A DNA stretch of 64,000 nt from Schistosoma mansoni (taxonomy: Eukaryota > Platyhelminthes > Trematoda > Strigeidida > Schistosomatidae): contig NW_017386105.1 of the NCBI RefSeq assembly GCF_000237925.1, positions 1-64,000 of the forward strand. The letters run 5' to 3'. The notes under the pieces were generated by a model. The model had not been told where the DNA came from. It was given only the letters and a program-made list of their open reading frames with translations, and made no database searches. Positions 25,701 to 34,524 of this stretch are shown here, piece by piece. Positions within the stretch are counted from its first letter, which is position 1. The number at the start of each line of letters is the position of its first letter. Made by a program: the position numbers and the translations under genes.

Positions 25701-28700
25701 AATCCCAAGAATGACCTTAATGAAGGGACGTCAGTTGGTACGGGCATTTTTTCTGAATGGCTTCTATATTTGCAGGGTCTGGTCGTCGGCCGTTCTTATT
25801 TAGGATGAAACCAAGGTATTTGATCGAATGCATGAAGAAGATACACTTTTCTTCACGTAGTTGAAAACCATACTCCAACACTCGGTTGAGAACTTGGTGT
25901 AGACGATCGGAAAGTTCACTGTTAGTGGAACCCATAACTATGATGTCATCTAGATAAGCTGCTGCACCCGGTATGCCAGTTAGCATTGTATCCATTATTT
26001 GCTGAAAGATGGCAGGTGCGGTCTTGATGCCGAATGGTAGGCGGGTGTATTGAAATAACCCTCGATGAGTGTTGATAGTCAGAAGCTCTCTACTATCGTC
26101 ATCTACCTCTACTTGCAGATAGGCATCCGAAAAATCTATTTTCGCGAAACATGTACCACCATTTAGTTTAGCAAACAGGTCTTCAGGAACTGGTAACGGA
26201 TATTGATATTCATCCAATGCAGCATTTAAACCCGTTGAGAAATCAGCACATATGCGGATAGTTCCATTGGGCTTTCTAATCACTACAATCGGCGCGGCCC
26301 ATGCAGAGTAATTAACCGGTTGGATAACACCAGCTTGCTGCAAACGATTAAGTTCCTGATCGACTAATTCAAGAGCAGCATATGGCACAGGACGTCTCGA
26401 GCGAAAAATCGGTTTGGCATCTGCTTTCAGGGGTAAATGAGCTTTCACTTTAGTGCAGTGACCAAGGCTATTCTGGAAGACAGCGGCGAATTTTCTCTTC
26501 AGATTTTCTAGAACCTTTTCACCTGTCTTTTTTGCATATGAAGTGGTGTCTAATGATAGACACGACACGTTACACACGCTGTTGATGGGTATATCCATTA
26601 ATCCAAGCTTTTCTAACATATCTAGACCAAGTAGATCAAGATTCGGTCGTTCTGTTAGATAACATACCCCTTTACAGTTATTTCCCTTGAAGGAAAATTC
26701 ACATTGTAATTCGCCAACTAGTTTTAGTACGCCTCCAGATGCATTTTTAGCCGTTTTTTTTCGATGGCTTCATTGGCGGCTTTCCCAGCAAGTTATACGT
26801 CTCTCTAGACACTAGAGTAATATCAGATGCTGTATCAATTTGAAGACAAACCGCTATACCATTAATCTGGATCGTAACATACTTTCTCCGAATGTCATAG
26901 TCTGTTTGAAAAGCTGCTACTAGAGAAAGAGATTTAGACTCAGCTGATTTCACCACACGTGAAAGACGTTTATACTCCTTCTTGGGCTGGGACGTACGAT
27001 TCGGTGGACAATGGCCTTCATTATGTCCACGTCTGTTGCACACCTGACATTTATGCTTCTTAAATGGACAGAACCGTACATAATGCCAATCGCCGCATAA
27101 CCAACAGGCATCCGTTGGTTTGTTATGAGTTTTATTCGGCTTCTGACTTTTTAACCTAGTCATAGCATTTACACTACTGCAGGTTAAATTAGAATTTACC
27201 TGTTCAATTAACTGATTGTCGTGTCTGATGTTTTGTAGTCGTTTACACTCATCTGTCAATGTCTTGAGTGTGACGTTTGGGTCTTGATCCAAACGAGTTA
27301 GAAGTTTGGTTCTAATTTCAGCATCTTGTGGTGACTGCAGAGCTTTGATGAATACAAGGCATTTAAATTGATCTTCTGTCAACGAGCGTAACTTGAACCG
27401 TTCACACTCTCTGTTGACGACGTCTGCTAGAGCAACATATTCATCGGCTCCTCGTTTCACCAAATTCAGACACTGATATCGAATACTAAACAATGAAGAA
27501 GATTCACCGAATATCTCTGACAATTGCGTTACTGTCTCCTCGAAACTGAGCTCTCGAGGTAACTTTGGCAATATATGATCAGCATAACGTGCATGCTCAT
27601 TGCTTCCCAACTTACGCATAAACAACCGAGTCTTCCATGCATCATCTTGTTGACAGAATTCTATTCTAAATGTATCTTCCCAACGCTTGAACCACGTGAG
27701 AAAGGTATTTCCAATTTCGGGATCATATGTGAATTATGGGATGCTGCTAGCAACTGCATCACAAGAAGTACTTGAAACAGCATGTGAACTCGAGTTTTGG
27801 ATGCTAAACTGTTGCATCAGAGTCTCCAACAACCTCATTTGTGCATCAAGTTGTGCTTGCTGTTGTTGTAGTATTCGGTTGAGCTGGTCATCTGATATAA
27901 GCATTTTGAATGAATTTTCCTTTTTCCTCGTCGCCACTGTTATAATTGTATTTTGCTATATATATGACCCAGCTATTCCTATTGCTTAGTATTCTTATAC
28001 GATGACACTCGATAAGACCCCAAAATCAGAACACTTTGAACAGGAATGAAATTGTATTCAAAATAACAATGGTATGTGAACAGCAATCACTAGTTTGAAT
28101 AACGTTCATATATTTATAGTATATACATAAGAAGCTTCTAGATTTTCCTCCAATAATATGCCCGGGCTGATCGGTTTAGAATTAGCCAATCAGCGCGCAG
28201 CAACACCATCATGCATGAAACATGCTTTAATCCAATCTATGTCCCGCTAACACATGGTAACGAGACTTATGAACAAAAACTGATATGGGTTGATGTAAGG
28301 GAGAGGGTAAGACTATGGATTAAAACTTTATTATGCACCAACAATAATCCCACAACTTATCCAACCACTGCTCTATGCTAATATATATATGATTTACAAC
28401 TACAAAAAAACAATACCAATCGAATAGTCGTGTAACATAATAATTATATAACTTTAAATCGACTATAAAATGATATCAATTTATTGATTGAGTAATTGGA
28501 AGAAAGAGCGTTATTATGGTGAAAGTAATTATTTTTAAACGTTAAGAAAAAGCTATAGGACTGTGTAATATTCAATGATAGAATTAGAAAAATATTTTGA
28601 TAAAAATTAAGTTTTATAGTAGCTATGTAAGAATCAAGTGACGGATATTAATAATATTTAAAAGTAAGCGAAAGTGAAAAAATCCGAGAACTGTTCGAAC

Positions 28701-31700
28701 ATCTTTTGAAAGAATGAAGTTCAGCTAAAATATAATTATATATCTGTGGTTGAGGTAGAGAGGGTGGTGGTACAAACTTCTTTGGAATGCAAAGGTTAGG
28801 TTTGTGAACATAGATTCCAATAGCTTCAACGGTATGCAGAAGAAAAACTCGTAAATCATACGGTGATGCCCTGTGTCCACCAAGTGAACAAGAAAAGAAC
28901 TTTTAATTACTCTTACTTGTCATTTGCTAAAGAAAAACGGATGGTGTTCTGCTATACGAAGAGGGACTTATCGAATTGTACGTTCTATATAACTGGTTCC
29001 GCAGAAGCAGTTAAAATGATAAGTACACATGGATATACCGAATTCAGGCAATCCATTTTCAATGATGGTTCTCATTATTGGACGATTGTAAAAAAAAATG
29101 GATTCAGTTTGGCCGCATTAAATGTTTTCTGAATCGCTTTTCTTAACCTTTGCGTTACTGTTCTCTCAGTAGCATCACTTAGGAATTGTAATTTCAAGAA
29201 CAGTAAAATATTTGGAACAGCTGTTACCTCGGGTCCTATTTATATTCCACTTACGTTTGTTGATGGATTTAGTCGGATACCCACTCGTACTAAGAAAGTT
29301 ACGAATACTGGTCAATTTATCTTTAGAGGTGTCATCAGAGCAAACCACTTGGGTACGACGAATCAGGATTTTCACTACGTTTCAGTTATATATGATTTGT
29401 ATAGAATTATAGAGATATCTTTTCCAACTGAGGATTTTCGATGTATCCTTCTTACTAATCTTCCGTCTAATCTCTTAAGTCGGACGTCAAAAAACGATAT
29501 GTTATTGTTCTGTTTTTCCTCAAGCACGAACTTAATAGATGAATGGACGTGATTAAATATATAAGCAAATTATCCTTCATATTTTTATTTTCCATTGCTA
29601 CGAAAGTATAATTTATGTAGGGACAGTAATATGTTAGCTGACAGACAATGTCTTTTAACTTTCTATTTCCTAGTTTTGCGAGAAAAGTCTGCTAGCGAAT
29701 GACCTAGTAATGGTCCCATGGCTGCACCATCTAACTGTCTTTTACTAAATGTCCGAATGGGAATTTTCACCAAACTGCATCCAAATTAAGCTGTTATGTC
29801 TCATTTAGTTGATCAACGGTCAAATTTCAGTACACTGAACTGGCAGTACTTGACACAAATTAATGAATAACTTAATACATGTATACAACTTACAACATTG
29901 TCAGATAAACTGCAGAAACTGACAGTTATAACTAGATTCCTGAGTTATATATTTGGTTTTTCCTAACACTTACTTGCTTTTATAAATTTGACATTTTAAG
30001 ATTGGCCTTAGCTAACTTGGAATTTCATGACTGTACAAAGAAAATAAGGGCTCTTTAGAAATTACACTGAACATTGCTAACTCTTGCTTCAAAACACATT
30101 TGAAATGCTACAGTGTTTTAACTGCTGAAGGTATTTTCATGTAAAGTCAAAAACAGTAAAAGATGTTCATCTTTATCATAATTACCATCGATTAAATTGA
30201 AAATTAATAAGAATACATGTAGTAGACTTAATAAAACTAATTAGTGTGACGTTGAAGCATATATATGCAGCTGTAAATAATGAAATATTTGAGTGAGTTG
30301 AAGACAAGAAGTAAGCAAAGCCTGTCACGTTCTTCTAAAAAAAGTGTTTAAATCGATAACAAGACCAAATTAATTCTACAATTTTAAGCAAGATATGCGG
30401 GAGAAATGATACTGAGTGTTTGAAATGCTTTAAACGACAACCTTGACTAGTCGTTCTCGGAATCAATCCCATAAAAATAAACTTTCTTTGACAGATAAAA
30501 AGGGTATCAGGACTAGAAAATATGGCAAATATTTGTGGTAGATGTGTGTAGCTTCTGCCAAGGCTTTCCGCAATGAGTTAAGTTTGCACTATTCTTACTG
30601 TTTATAAACCTATATGCTGAAGTTCATAAAATCTCAACAAATAAATATTAAATTACCGGAATATAATAACGATCTATTCTGAAAATGATCATAGAATACT
30701 CACTTGTTGAATAATTTTCCAACACGTTCTGAATGGCAATAAACTGTGTGAAACAACCATGAAAAACCAAGTGCAAGGATGGCACTTGTAAAAAATACCT
30801 GAACAATCATTTTCTCTTGCCAATGTATATTTAAACCCGGATGAACTAGAAATGAGATACTTAAGATCAGAAAACAAACGAAGCCTACAGAAAAAAAGTC
30901 GGGAAAAATAGACAGTACATGTCAGGAAGTTGAGCTGACGTGTCAAAACTATTCAGTGAACAAAAATTCAGATGCATAAACCACATAGAGTGGATACATT
31001 GTGAATATTATGAATATTTACATATTTTCAACAGAAATTATCATCAAGACTTTTAGTTTTTAAATATATGGAACAAAATGTCGAATTTACTGGTTATCAT
31101 TAAATGACCTAAATATTAACAAATCAGAGGATGATATATCTGTTTAATCAGTGATTACTGAGGCTAGAGACTAGTCAAACAGTGACGTAAGTACTGGAAA
31201 ATAACCTAAAATTTAATGCTAGCAACCAAAAAGCAGTCCGCACTCAAAATCTAATAAGGTAATGCTAGGAGTGATATTGTCACTTAGCTTCTTGAAAGAA
31301 TGTGATTAATGTGAAATGTTTCCACGTATATAAACTGTCTGAAGCTGTTTAACGTAACTGGGATCTAGCTATTGTTTGAAAGTATTTTAGAGCATCTTGC
31401 TTGTTGACTTCAAAATAATGAATATATATTTAGTCACTTGGATTACGTGAGGCGACTACTTAAAAATAATGATCTCACTATAGTAAACAGCTAAAACCAG
31501 TTTTCATTTATCTAAATGAAAAGATATACTTCTTACCAAAAGAGGACCTCTGGACTTGAGTTTTCTAATGATGTGACAGTACGAGTTGGAAACGTTATGC
31601 GATCACCGAGATGATAAGGTAAAAAGAGAATGAAATTCTACGAGTTATTACACGGTGACAGAAACATATTACTTTCACTGCGGAAATGTAAATGACTCAG

Positions 31701-32769
31701 TCAAAAGCTACATTTTCGGACGAGTCCTGTACACTGAAACATAAAAGCAGTAACAAAAATCCGAGATATTTTACATCCGTCAACATGGAAACGTAAAACG
31801 CAAAGAACGCTCAACACCACATAGGCAATAATGATACCTGACAAGTTGTATTTATGCTAGAGAACCTACACGTTGAAGTTTCAGCATATATCTAAAATAT
31901 GTGGACTTTTTATGAACTAGAATGGTTAAAAATGTAAGACTTATAGGGATGTCTGCCCAATCCAGTCTTTATACATCTTAATGGCGCCATTATGATATTT
32001 CACTAAAAATATACAATAAGGCGTGTTATGAGTTATCAATAATGCTCACAGTTCGTCAGTTACGAGGAAGACCAAGAAAAGTAACAGCATAGGAAGTCAA
32101 TACGAACGTAATAAGTATGTATCGACAAGATTTATTTCATAGGTCGAATTTAAAGTGGAATAAGGTGATTGCAAATATTAACACGCAAATTATTGATGAC
32201 TTACCAATGAGATGTGTCCAAATGTTTCCTGTTTCCGTATGGAGTCGGAAGATAGAACGGAAGCATTCACGAAATGATGGGAGTTGTGGTCGGTGACCCC
32301 GAAGTAGAAAGTCATTATCTCTTAACCAGTGTGGTAAGCTATGGTGGTGAACTACTCTCCACCCTTTTTTCCAAAGGTGAATAACCAACTCTTCTGCGTG
32401 TTCAACAGCTCTACTAGCAGCCTCTCCAATCCCATGAGCTGCGAACGTGAAGTAATCGCCACCATAACTAGCAGACCGACGATGTGCACTCAAAGGAGAA
32501 TGATTTGTTTTGGGGACAGTTAGTGAGTGCAAGTCTGTAACAGACGAATTTAGATTCCAAGTCGGTTGTGGCGTATATGCGTTGGTAGTCACATGGTTTG
32601 AAGAATCGCTGGACAGGCAAAACTCTGGCAACTTTCGCCTCCTTAGAGCAAACTGTGGCATCCAATCTGTATCTGTTTGGTTTGGTATCAGAGGATCACA
32701 CGAAGATGACGTAATACAGGCAGAACCCTCAGAATGCATCCGTCTATGTTTACCACGCGTGTTTTGCAT
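13627..32769 (-). CDS. AdipoR: Adiponectin receptor-like PAQR protein, five coding exons
   Basis: Joining exons 32769-32205, 30884-30704, 23060-22873, 21269-21076 and 13746-13627 gives 1248 nt, a 415-residue protein. Every junction is GT-AG and every phase matches. The family are seven-helix zinc-dependent membrane receptors with ceramidase-like activity. The first ~138 residues are polar and not recognised. The PAQR region follows, with PHWLRDNDFLLRGHRP near 146-161 and HTETGNIWTHL near 177-187. Zinc ligands are His234 (in SWLFHTVYCH), His380 and His384 (in SHQIFH), and Asp251 is kept; they match His191, His337, His341 and Asp208 of human AdipoR1. The start at 32769 opens the long first ORF; a possible splice acceptor at 32777-32776 just upstream suggests a 5' UTR exon. 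Introns hold a Gypsy element, a Penelope remnant and RTE LINEs. AdipoR1/2 type rather than a distant PAQR is very likely, because similarity runs to the last exon. Confidence 0.93.
13850..14400 (-). mobile_element. RTE LINE 5' region fragment in AdipoR intron 4
   Basis: Read on the minus strand, its motifs follow those of the RTE element's 5' region at about 16840-17370 in the same order: CTATACAGAGG, CTTCAGACAACC, a GTGGGGGGGTT run, then TTGTCCCTTGG. Substitutions are many. It lies between exons 4 and 5. Confidence 0.6.
14401..15655. other. Intron 4 sequence, no feature recognised
   Basis: AT-rich intronic DNA without long ORFs or recognised repeats. Confidence 0.5.
15696..15715. repeat. 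Perfect 9-bp hairpin in a GC-rich block
   Basis: Arms GTAGCCCCT and AGGGGCTAC are exact complements around a GA loop. They sit in a GC-rich island (15661-15723) that is sharply unlike the surrounding AT-rich intron and immediately precedes an RTE LINE tail. Confidence 0.6.
15724..16505 (+). mobile_element. Truncated RTE LINE copy (RT C-terminus and 3' UTR)
   Basis: Aligns with 20078-20707 of the full copy: GTTACTAGTATTTG, ATTGCTC, GCTGGGAT, then the 3' UTR with CAACTTGGACCGATG. The reading frame is broken. It lies head-to-tail just upstream of the full-length copy. Confidence 0.75.
17128..18165 (+). CDS. RTE LINE endonuclease frame
   Basis: A 345-codon open frame. The AP (exonuclease-endonuclease-phosphatase) domain starts near residue 110 with HIGAFNVRTLCQIGQQ and has the catalytic SETRIQD and VVVAGDFNAQLG motifs. 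This domain nicks target DNA for target-primed reverse transcription. The first ~100 residues match no domain and the true start may lie further in. The frame ends at TGA 18163-18165 inside RLTW-x-PPAPNQRW, which in relatives continues into the conserved end of the EN domain. So the TGA is a disabling change rather than a natural end. Confidence 0.82.
   Translation: MKNGANTKTTHEKVVCDRPQAVVPWALRSRSQVIKTTSNPICFSGTSRRTLPRCGQPGSDNCPHTSESTQDHCIHNQSPSIPTIPSTLTFNTKLPLSVSSSSVTMANDSSARNTVPGLLKPRSKLHIGAFNVRTLCQIGQQASLAKTLESRTIDVCCVSETRIQDPSVVIHLTSPRQNGQPTKYTFRVSGDPMTSSRGLAGVGIALSTRAEQALLEWIPVNSRLCAVRLNGSVRTRKDRDTRRCLFVVSAYAPTDCSHDEVKDDFYRKLSELLQKSRRSDVVVVAGDFNAQLGSLNQTERHLGGCFSIPAQRTDNGDRLLQLCSDNRLFLASTNFKHKERHRLTW
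18159..20513 (+). CDS. RTE LINE reverse transcriptase frame
   Basis: A 784-codon open frame. From about residue 27 it is the natural continuation of the endonuclease polyprotein, displaced by an 8-bp tandem duplication (CTCAATAG at 18231-18238 and 18239-18246). RT motifs are in order: GRAAGPDGLAPEVFK, NHRGISLTNIASKI, ENQAGFRPGRGCIDHI, VFLDLKAVFDFVDR, SSGVRQGCPLSPFLFNF and the catalytic LEYADDIVLFGED. The C-terminal domain has LLYGCEAWPL and RLRWLGHVSRM, typical of RTE. All catalytic aspartates are present. The annotated ATG at 18159 is an artefact of the broken frame. Confidence 0.88.
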   Translation: MVTTCTKPTMDSNRPYCHQSSLERLNSSIEDCRSYWNTCLDSDHALIRARICLRLNGRRKITLRRPIRIELEDEKAKCEFQKQLSSHLGSSVNETDPDAAWKDTRTAVETTVTSISHLNHRAPKNQWISSKSISLMDSRKLIPSGFEHDEERKEIRSRLTKSLRNDREQWWATKAKEMEKAAAVGNTRQLFRLIKETGIKKSSVSETISEKDGTLNCSQPKRLERWAEHFKEQFSWPSATPQLPTIPRQPEWNIEAGPPTLLEVQKAITNLKRGRAAGPDGLAPEVFKYGGPILAIRLTNILAKIWETDVIPSDWSQSLIVPIYKKGPKSSCDNHRGISLTNIASKILASIIIRRLTRTRELQTRENQAGFRPGRGCIDHIFTIRQVLEHRHAYRRPTMIVFLDLKAVFDFVDREVLWQCLSLKGVPENYINLVKALYSNTTSRVRAYGELSYDFTTSSGVRQGCPLSPFLFNFIIDLLLEITLSSTEFSGIDLLPGGSLIDLEYADDIVLFGEDADKMQSLLLELSNNAGMFGMRFSPSKCKLLLQDWPASTPELRIGSEVVERVDNFTYLGSLISPNGLVSDEISARIQKARLDFANLRHLWRRRDIRLSIKGRVYCAAVRSVLLYGCEAWPLRVEDTRRLLVFDHRCLRNIARICWDNRVSNSEVRLRVLGNDGKSVDEVMNLNRLRWLGHVSRMSEQQLPRRSMMTSIGDGWKRVRGGQTKTWHQCLKSLTSSLSHVGRCRLLGWGPRDYRNQWLETLGDMVQNRSQWRRCIHSLSSFKP
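20708..21075. other. AdipoR intron 4, proximal part
   Basis: No feature recognised between the LINE end and exon 4. Confidence 0.5.
21076..21269 (-). CDS. AdipoR: AdipoR-like coding exon 4
   Basis: Encodes residues 312-376, including GLSGVVP and the family signature RIPERLYPGKFDIW just before the donor at 21075. The acceptor is TTTCAG before 21269. Both family signatures align without gaps to vertebrate AdipoR proteins as I remember them. Confidence 0.93.
21270..22872. other. AdipoR intron 3
   Basis: 1603 nt of AT-rich intron. No long ORF and no repeat family recognised. Confidence 0.6.
22873..23060 (-). CDS. AdipoR: AdipoR-like coding exon 3
   Basis: Encodes LDYVGISLLVIGSSVPW and the following two hydrophobic helices, residues 249-311. 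Asp251 matches Asp208 of human AdipoR1. The acceptor is TTTTTTGCAG before 23060; the donor GTAAGT begins at 22872. Confidence 0.92.
23403..23717 (-). repeat. 3' LTR of the Mag-like Gypsy element
   Basis: 315 nt, running TGTTAGCGGG to ATTATAACA on the minus strand. Preceded by the polypurine tract. Confidence 0.9.
23702..27937 (-). pseudogene. gag-pol coding region of the Mag-like Gypsy element
   Basis: Gag occupies roughly 27.9-27.0 kb, with the second knuckle CQVCNRRGHNEGHC typical of retroelement nucleocapsid. Pol follows: protease near 26.85 kb, RT near 26.5-25.8 kb, RNase H with TDHKPL near 25.3 kb. Integrase spans 24.9-24.2 kb with an HHCC front, SDNGTQF and HPQSNGQVERF, and ends in a chromatin-type C-terminal tail. 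The region is disrupted at a few points and is treated as a fossil. Confidence 0.85.
27938..28252 (-). repeat. 5' LTR of the Mag-like Gypsy element
   Basis: 315 nt, essentially identical to the other LTR. Followed on the minus strand by the primer-binding-type site. Confidence 0.9.
28258..28739. other. AdipoR intron 2, no feature recognised
   Basis: AT-rich sequence between the Gypsy element and the Penelope-like remnant. Confidence 0.5.
28740..29830 (-). mobile_element. Penelope-like element remnant (RT end and GIY-YIG)
   Basis: Minus-strand frames show, in order, QLDGAAMGPLLGHSLAD (RT motif usually QVDGVAMGSPLGP-LAD), SSIKFVLEEKQNNNISFFDV, RNFLSTSGYPTKSINK, then CFCGTSYIERT. The last is the Penelope-type GIY-YIG nuclease motif. 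AEHHPFF and HLVDTGHHR follow, then EAIGIYVHKPNLCIPKKF. Several stops and frame changes break it. Penelope-like elements are known in schistosomes. Only the 3' half is visible. Confidence 0.78.
29831..30703. other. AdipoR intron 2, distal part
   Basis: No gene or repeat recognised. Confidence 0.5.
30704..30884 (-). CDS. AdipoR: AdipoR-like coding exon 2
   Basis: Encodes residues 189-248 and part of Lys249. It carries the first transmembrane helix and most of the second, and ends shortly after the zinc ligand His234 in the SWLFHTVYCH signature. The acceptor reads CTGTAG just before 30884 and the donor GTGAGT begins at 30703. Confidence 0.92.
30885..32204. other. AdipoR intron 1
   Basis: 1320 nt, AT-rich; no gene or repeat recognised. 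Confidence 0.6.
32205..32769 (-). CDS. AdipoR: AdipoR-like coding exon 1
   Basis: Encodes residues 1-188 plus the first base of Gly189. The first ~138 residues form a polar, Ser/Thr-rich intracellular tail without recognisable domains. The conserved pre-helix segment then begins, including LPSFRECFRSIFRLHTETG. The donor, GTAAG read on the minus strand, sits at 32204. Reading past it adds about 22 residues that are intron. Confidence 0.92.
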
Positions 32770-33336
32770 ATTATCCTATATTTAAAAATAGAAATCATTT
32801 CGGATGATATTTACGTGTTCAGAAGAAACATGGTGAATATTGTGCGACAAATAGTCTGTAGGTCTGGAAGGACTTCCCATCATTGGATGGAAACACACGT
32901 AAAGCGCGCTTAAGTCAGCTGATTCTAGCTCAATGAACGCACTAAATATCATGGTCCAACATAACAAATGTACGCTACAAGATCTTAACTGACTCAGTTG
33001 ACGGTAAGGTTAATCTTATTAGGCTTCGATTCGGATTCTCTTTTTCTTTATTTTTCAAAAAAATGCGCGCTATTTAAAAAGGACAGTGGTATTTTTCCTC
33101 GTTGAGTAAATTCTATTGTTTTGATCGTTATTAACGTATCAAGACTACTGTTTCATACTTTGATTGAATTTCTTTCAGTTAAAGTATTCGACTAGAGTAT
33201 CATTTTTGGTATCCTAAATAGTTTTATCGTCGGTACTCCAGAGTACCTTGTTTTTCTATAGTATCTGTTAGTACTTTGGTCCTAACTATTTATAGCTTTT
33301 TCTACTTTTAGTCAAAACTCACTTTCTCATCCTAAA
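32770..33336. other. AdipoR upstream region and CR1 5' UTR
   Basis: The first ~230 nt hold the upstream (minus-strand) flank of the AdipoR-like gene, with a possible splice acceptor at 32777-32776. The T-rich part from about 33040 is most likely the 5' UTR of the CR1 LINE; its exact start is unclear. Confidence 0.4.
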
Positions 33337-34524
33337 ATGACTGGAAGATGCAACAAAAGCATTTACCACCGCCCAAGATGTCGATATCCCGTTGATAGCG
33401 GCATGCAGTGCGATGAGTGCAAAGGTTGGTACCACGAAGTTTGCACGAATCTAACGCCTGCAGCTTTCAAGCGGTTCAGTAAAAATGGATGCATCTGGCT
33501 ATGTCAACAGTGCTGTTTGGATGCAAATAGCCTGTTAACCGAGGCCATCTCAATAGTAAATGCCGCGAAAAAGTGTCTCGGCAAGCGCGGTCGGGACACA
33601 TCAGTCAGAACTCAATCTGTCGACACGCAGATTGACATAAGGCAGGCCCAAGTCTGTCCCAAAAATGCTGACCATCGCTGTCCAAAGGAGGAAGGACATC
33701 CTCCAAAGAGGTCTGTCACAACCAGAAACTCGCGCAAAAAAGTCTCTTCTGTCCCTCGTACCAAAAATGGTACCCAGAAGGGAACATCCGAGACCCAAAA
33801 TCGCAAGGCTCGATCGGTTTCCAGCGCGAAAGATGACCCAACCTCCCAAGTCGTCCTGAACCTTCCGGAATCCCACAGTACACCTGACGCGACTGTGGTT
33901 ACTACTCCAAAGGACGTTGGCGATTGGGTACGGGTCGTAAGGAGAAAACCGCAAAATGATTTAAAAGGGAATCCTACCCCCACCAAAAGGGTCGAAAAGC
34001 CGAAGTCTGATCACAGCGACAGATCAGTTATTTTCCATAGAGTCAAGGAGAGTGACAGCTTAGAACCGAAAGCTCGTTTTGAGCATGACATTGTGTTGAT
34101 AAAACAACTACTCAACCAAGTTATGCCCCAAAACATCTCCGGAATCACCTTGCTAAAGGTGTATAGGCTAGGAAACCTAGCGCATCTGAAGCCAAATCAG
34201 TCTAGACTACTCAAAGTCGTTTTCAAATCCCCGAACGAACGCGACTTAATCTTAGAAAATGGACACAAATTGAAGGGTTCAGGAGTTTTTCTCCGTAAAG
34301 TCTTACCGTTGGCGGACCGTATAAAAAGACGGGAAGCTGAAAAAGAACTACAGCTCAGATTAGACGCTGGCGAAAAAGACCTGAAAATTGTAAATTTTCG
34401 GGTTGTGAGGCTTCGACAGAGGATGATGCCGAAGCCACTCTGGGTGAAGCACGAGGCCACCTTAATAGGCTTCGGATCTGTTATACCAATGCCCGGAGCT
34501 TACTCAATAAGCTACCGGAACTAA
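33337..34524 (+). CDS. CR1 LINE ORF1 with PHD-type zinc finger
   Basis: 395 codons with no internal stop. Residues 5-60 form a PHD-like finger: Cys25-x2-Cys28, His33-x2-Cys36 and Cys56-x2-Cys59, with GWYHEVC and CIWLCQQC as the usual aromatic context. A basic Ser/Thr/Lys-rich linker (about 75-230) follows, then a region around 230-385 with DRSVIFHRVKES and KVVFKSPNERDLIL. This resembles the RNA-recognition-like ORF1 domain of many LINEs. The role is nucleic-acid binding in the retrotransposition particle (family knowledge). It ends overlapping the start of ORF2. It is better preserved than ORF2. Confidence 0.82.
   Translation: MTGRCNKSIYHRPRCRYPVDSGMQCDECKGWYHEVCTNLTPAAFKRFSKNGCIWLCQQCCLDANSLLTEAISIVNAAKKCLGKRGRDTSVRTQSVDTQIDIRQAQVCPKNADHRCPKEEGHPPKRSVTTRNSRKKVSSVPRTKNGTQKGTSETQNRKARSVSSAKDDPTSQVVLNLPESHSTPDATVVTTPKDVGDWVRVVRRKPQNDLKGNPTPTKRVEKPKSDHSDRSVIFHRVKESDSLEPKARFEHDIVLIKQLLNQVMPQNISGITLLKVYRLGNLAHLKPNQSRLLKVVFKSPNERDLILENGHKLKGSGVFLRKVLPLADRIKRREAEKELQLRLDAGEKDLKIVNFRVVRLRQRMMPKPLWVKHEATLIGFGSVIPMPGAYSISYRN

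Larger units (their letters stand above)
23403..28252 (-). mobile_element. Young Ty3/Gypsy LTR element (Mag-like) in AdipoR intron 2
   Basis: A 4.85-kb element with 315-bp LTRs at both ends, flanked by a CATGG target-site duplication (23398-23402, 28253-28257). Parts in minus-strand order: 5' LTR, a TGGCGACGAGG primer-binding-type site directly after it, gag with two zinc knuckles, protease (DTASDI), RT (YLDDII), RNase H, integrase, an AAGGGGGAGG polypurine tract, 3' LTR. I saw one difference between the LTRs, so the insertion is recent. It appears nearly whole, with only a few breaks. Mag-like assignment rests on gag style and primer site (inference). It shares the host gene's strand. Confidence 0.88.

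Noticed and set aside
28863-29132. 89-codon plus-strand ORF
   Set aside because: It is the opposite strand of the Penelope-like GIY-YIG region, where the minus-strand motifs make sense.
33601-33986. 117- and 124-codon minus-strand ORFs
   Set aside because: They are antisense shadows of the CR1 ORF1, with no motif of their own.
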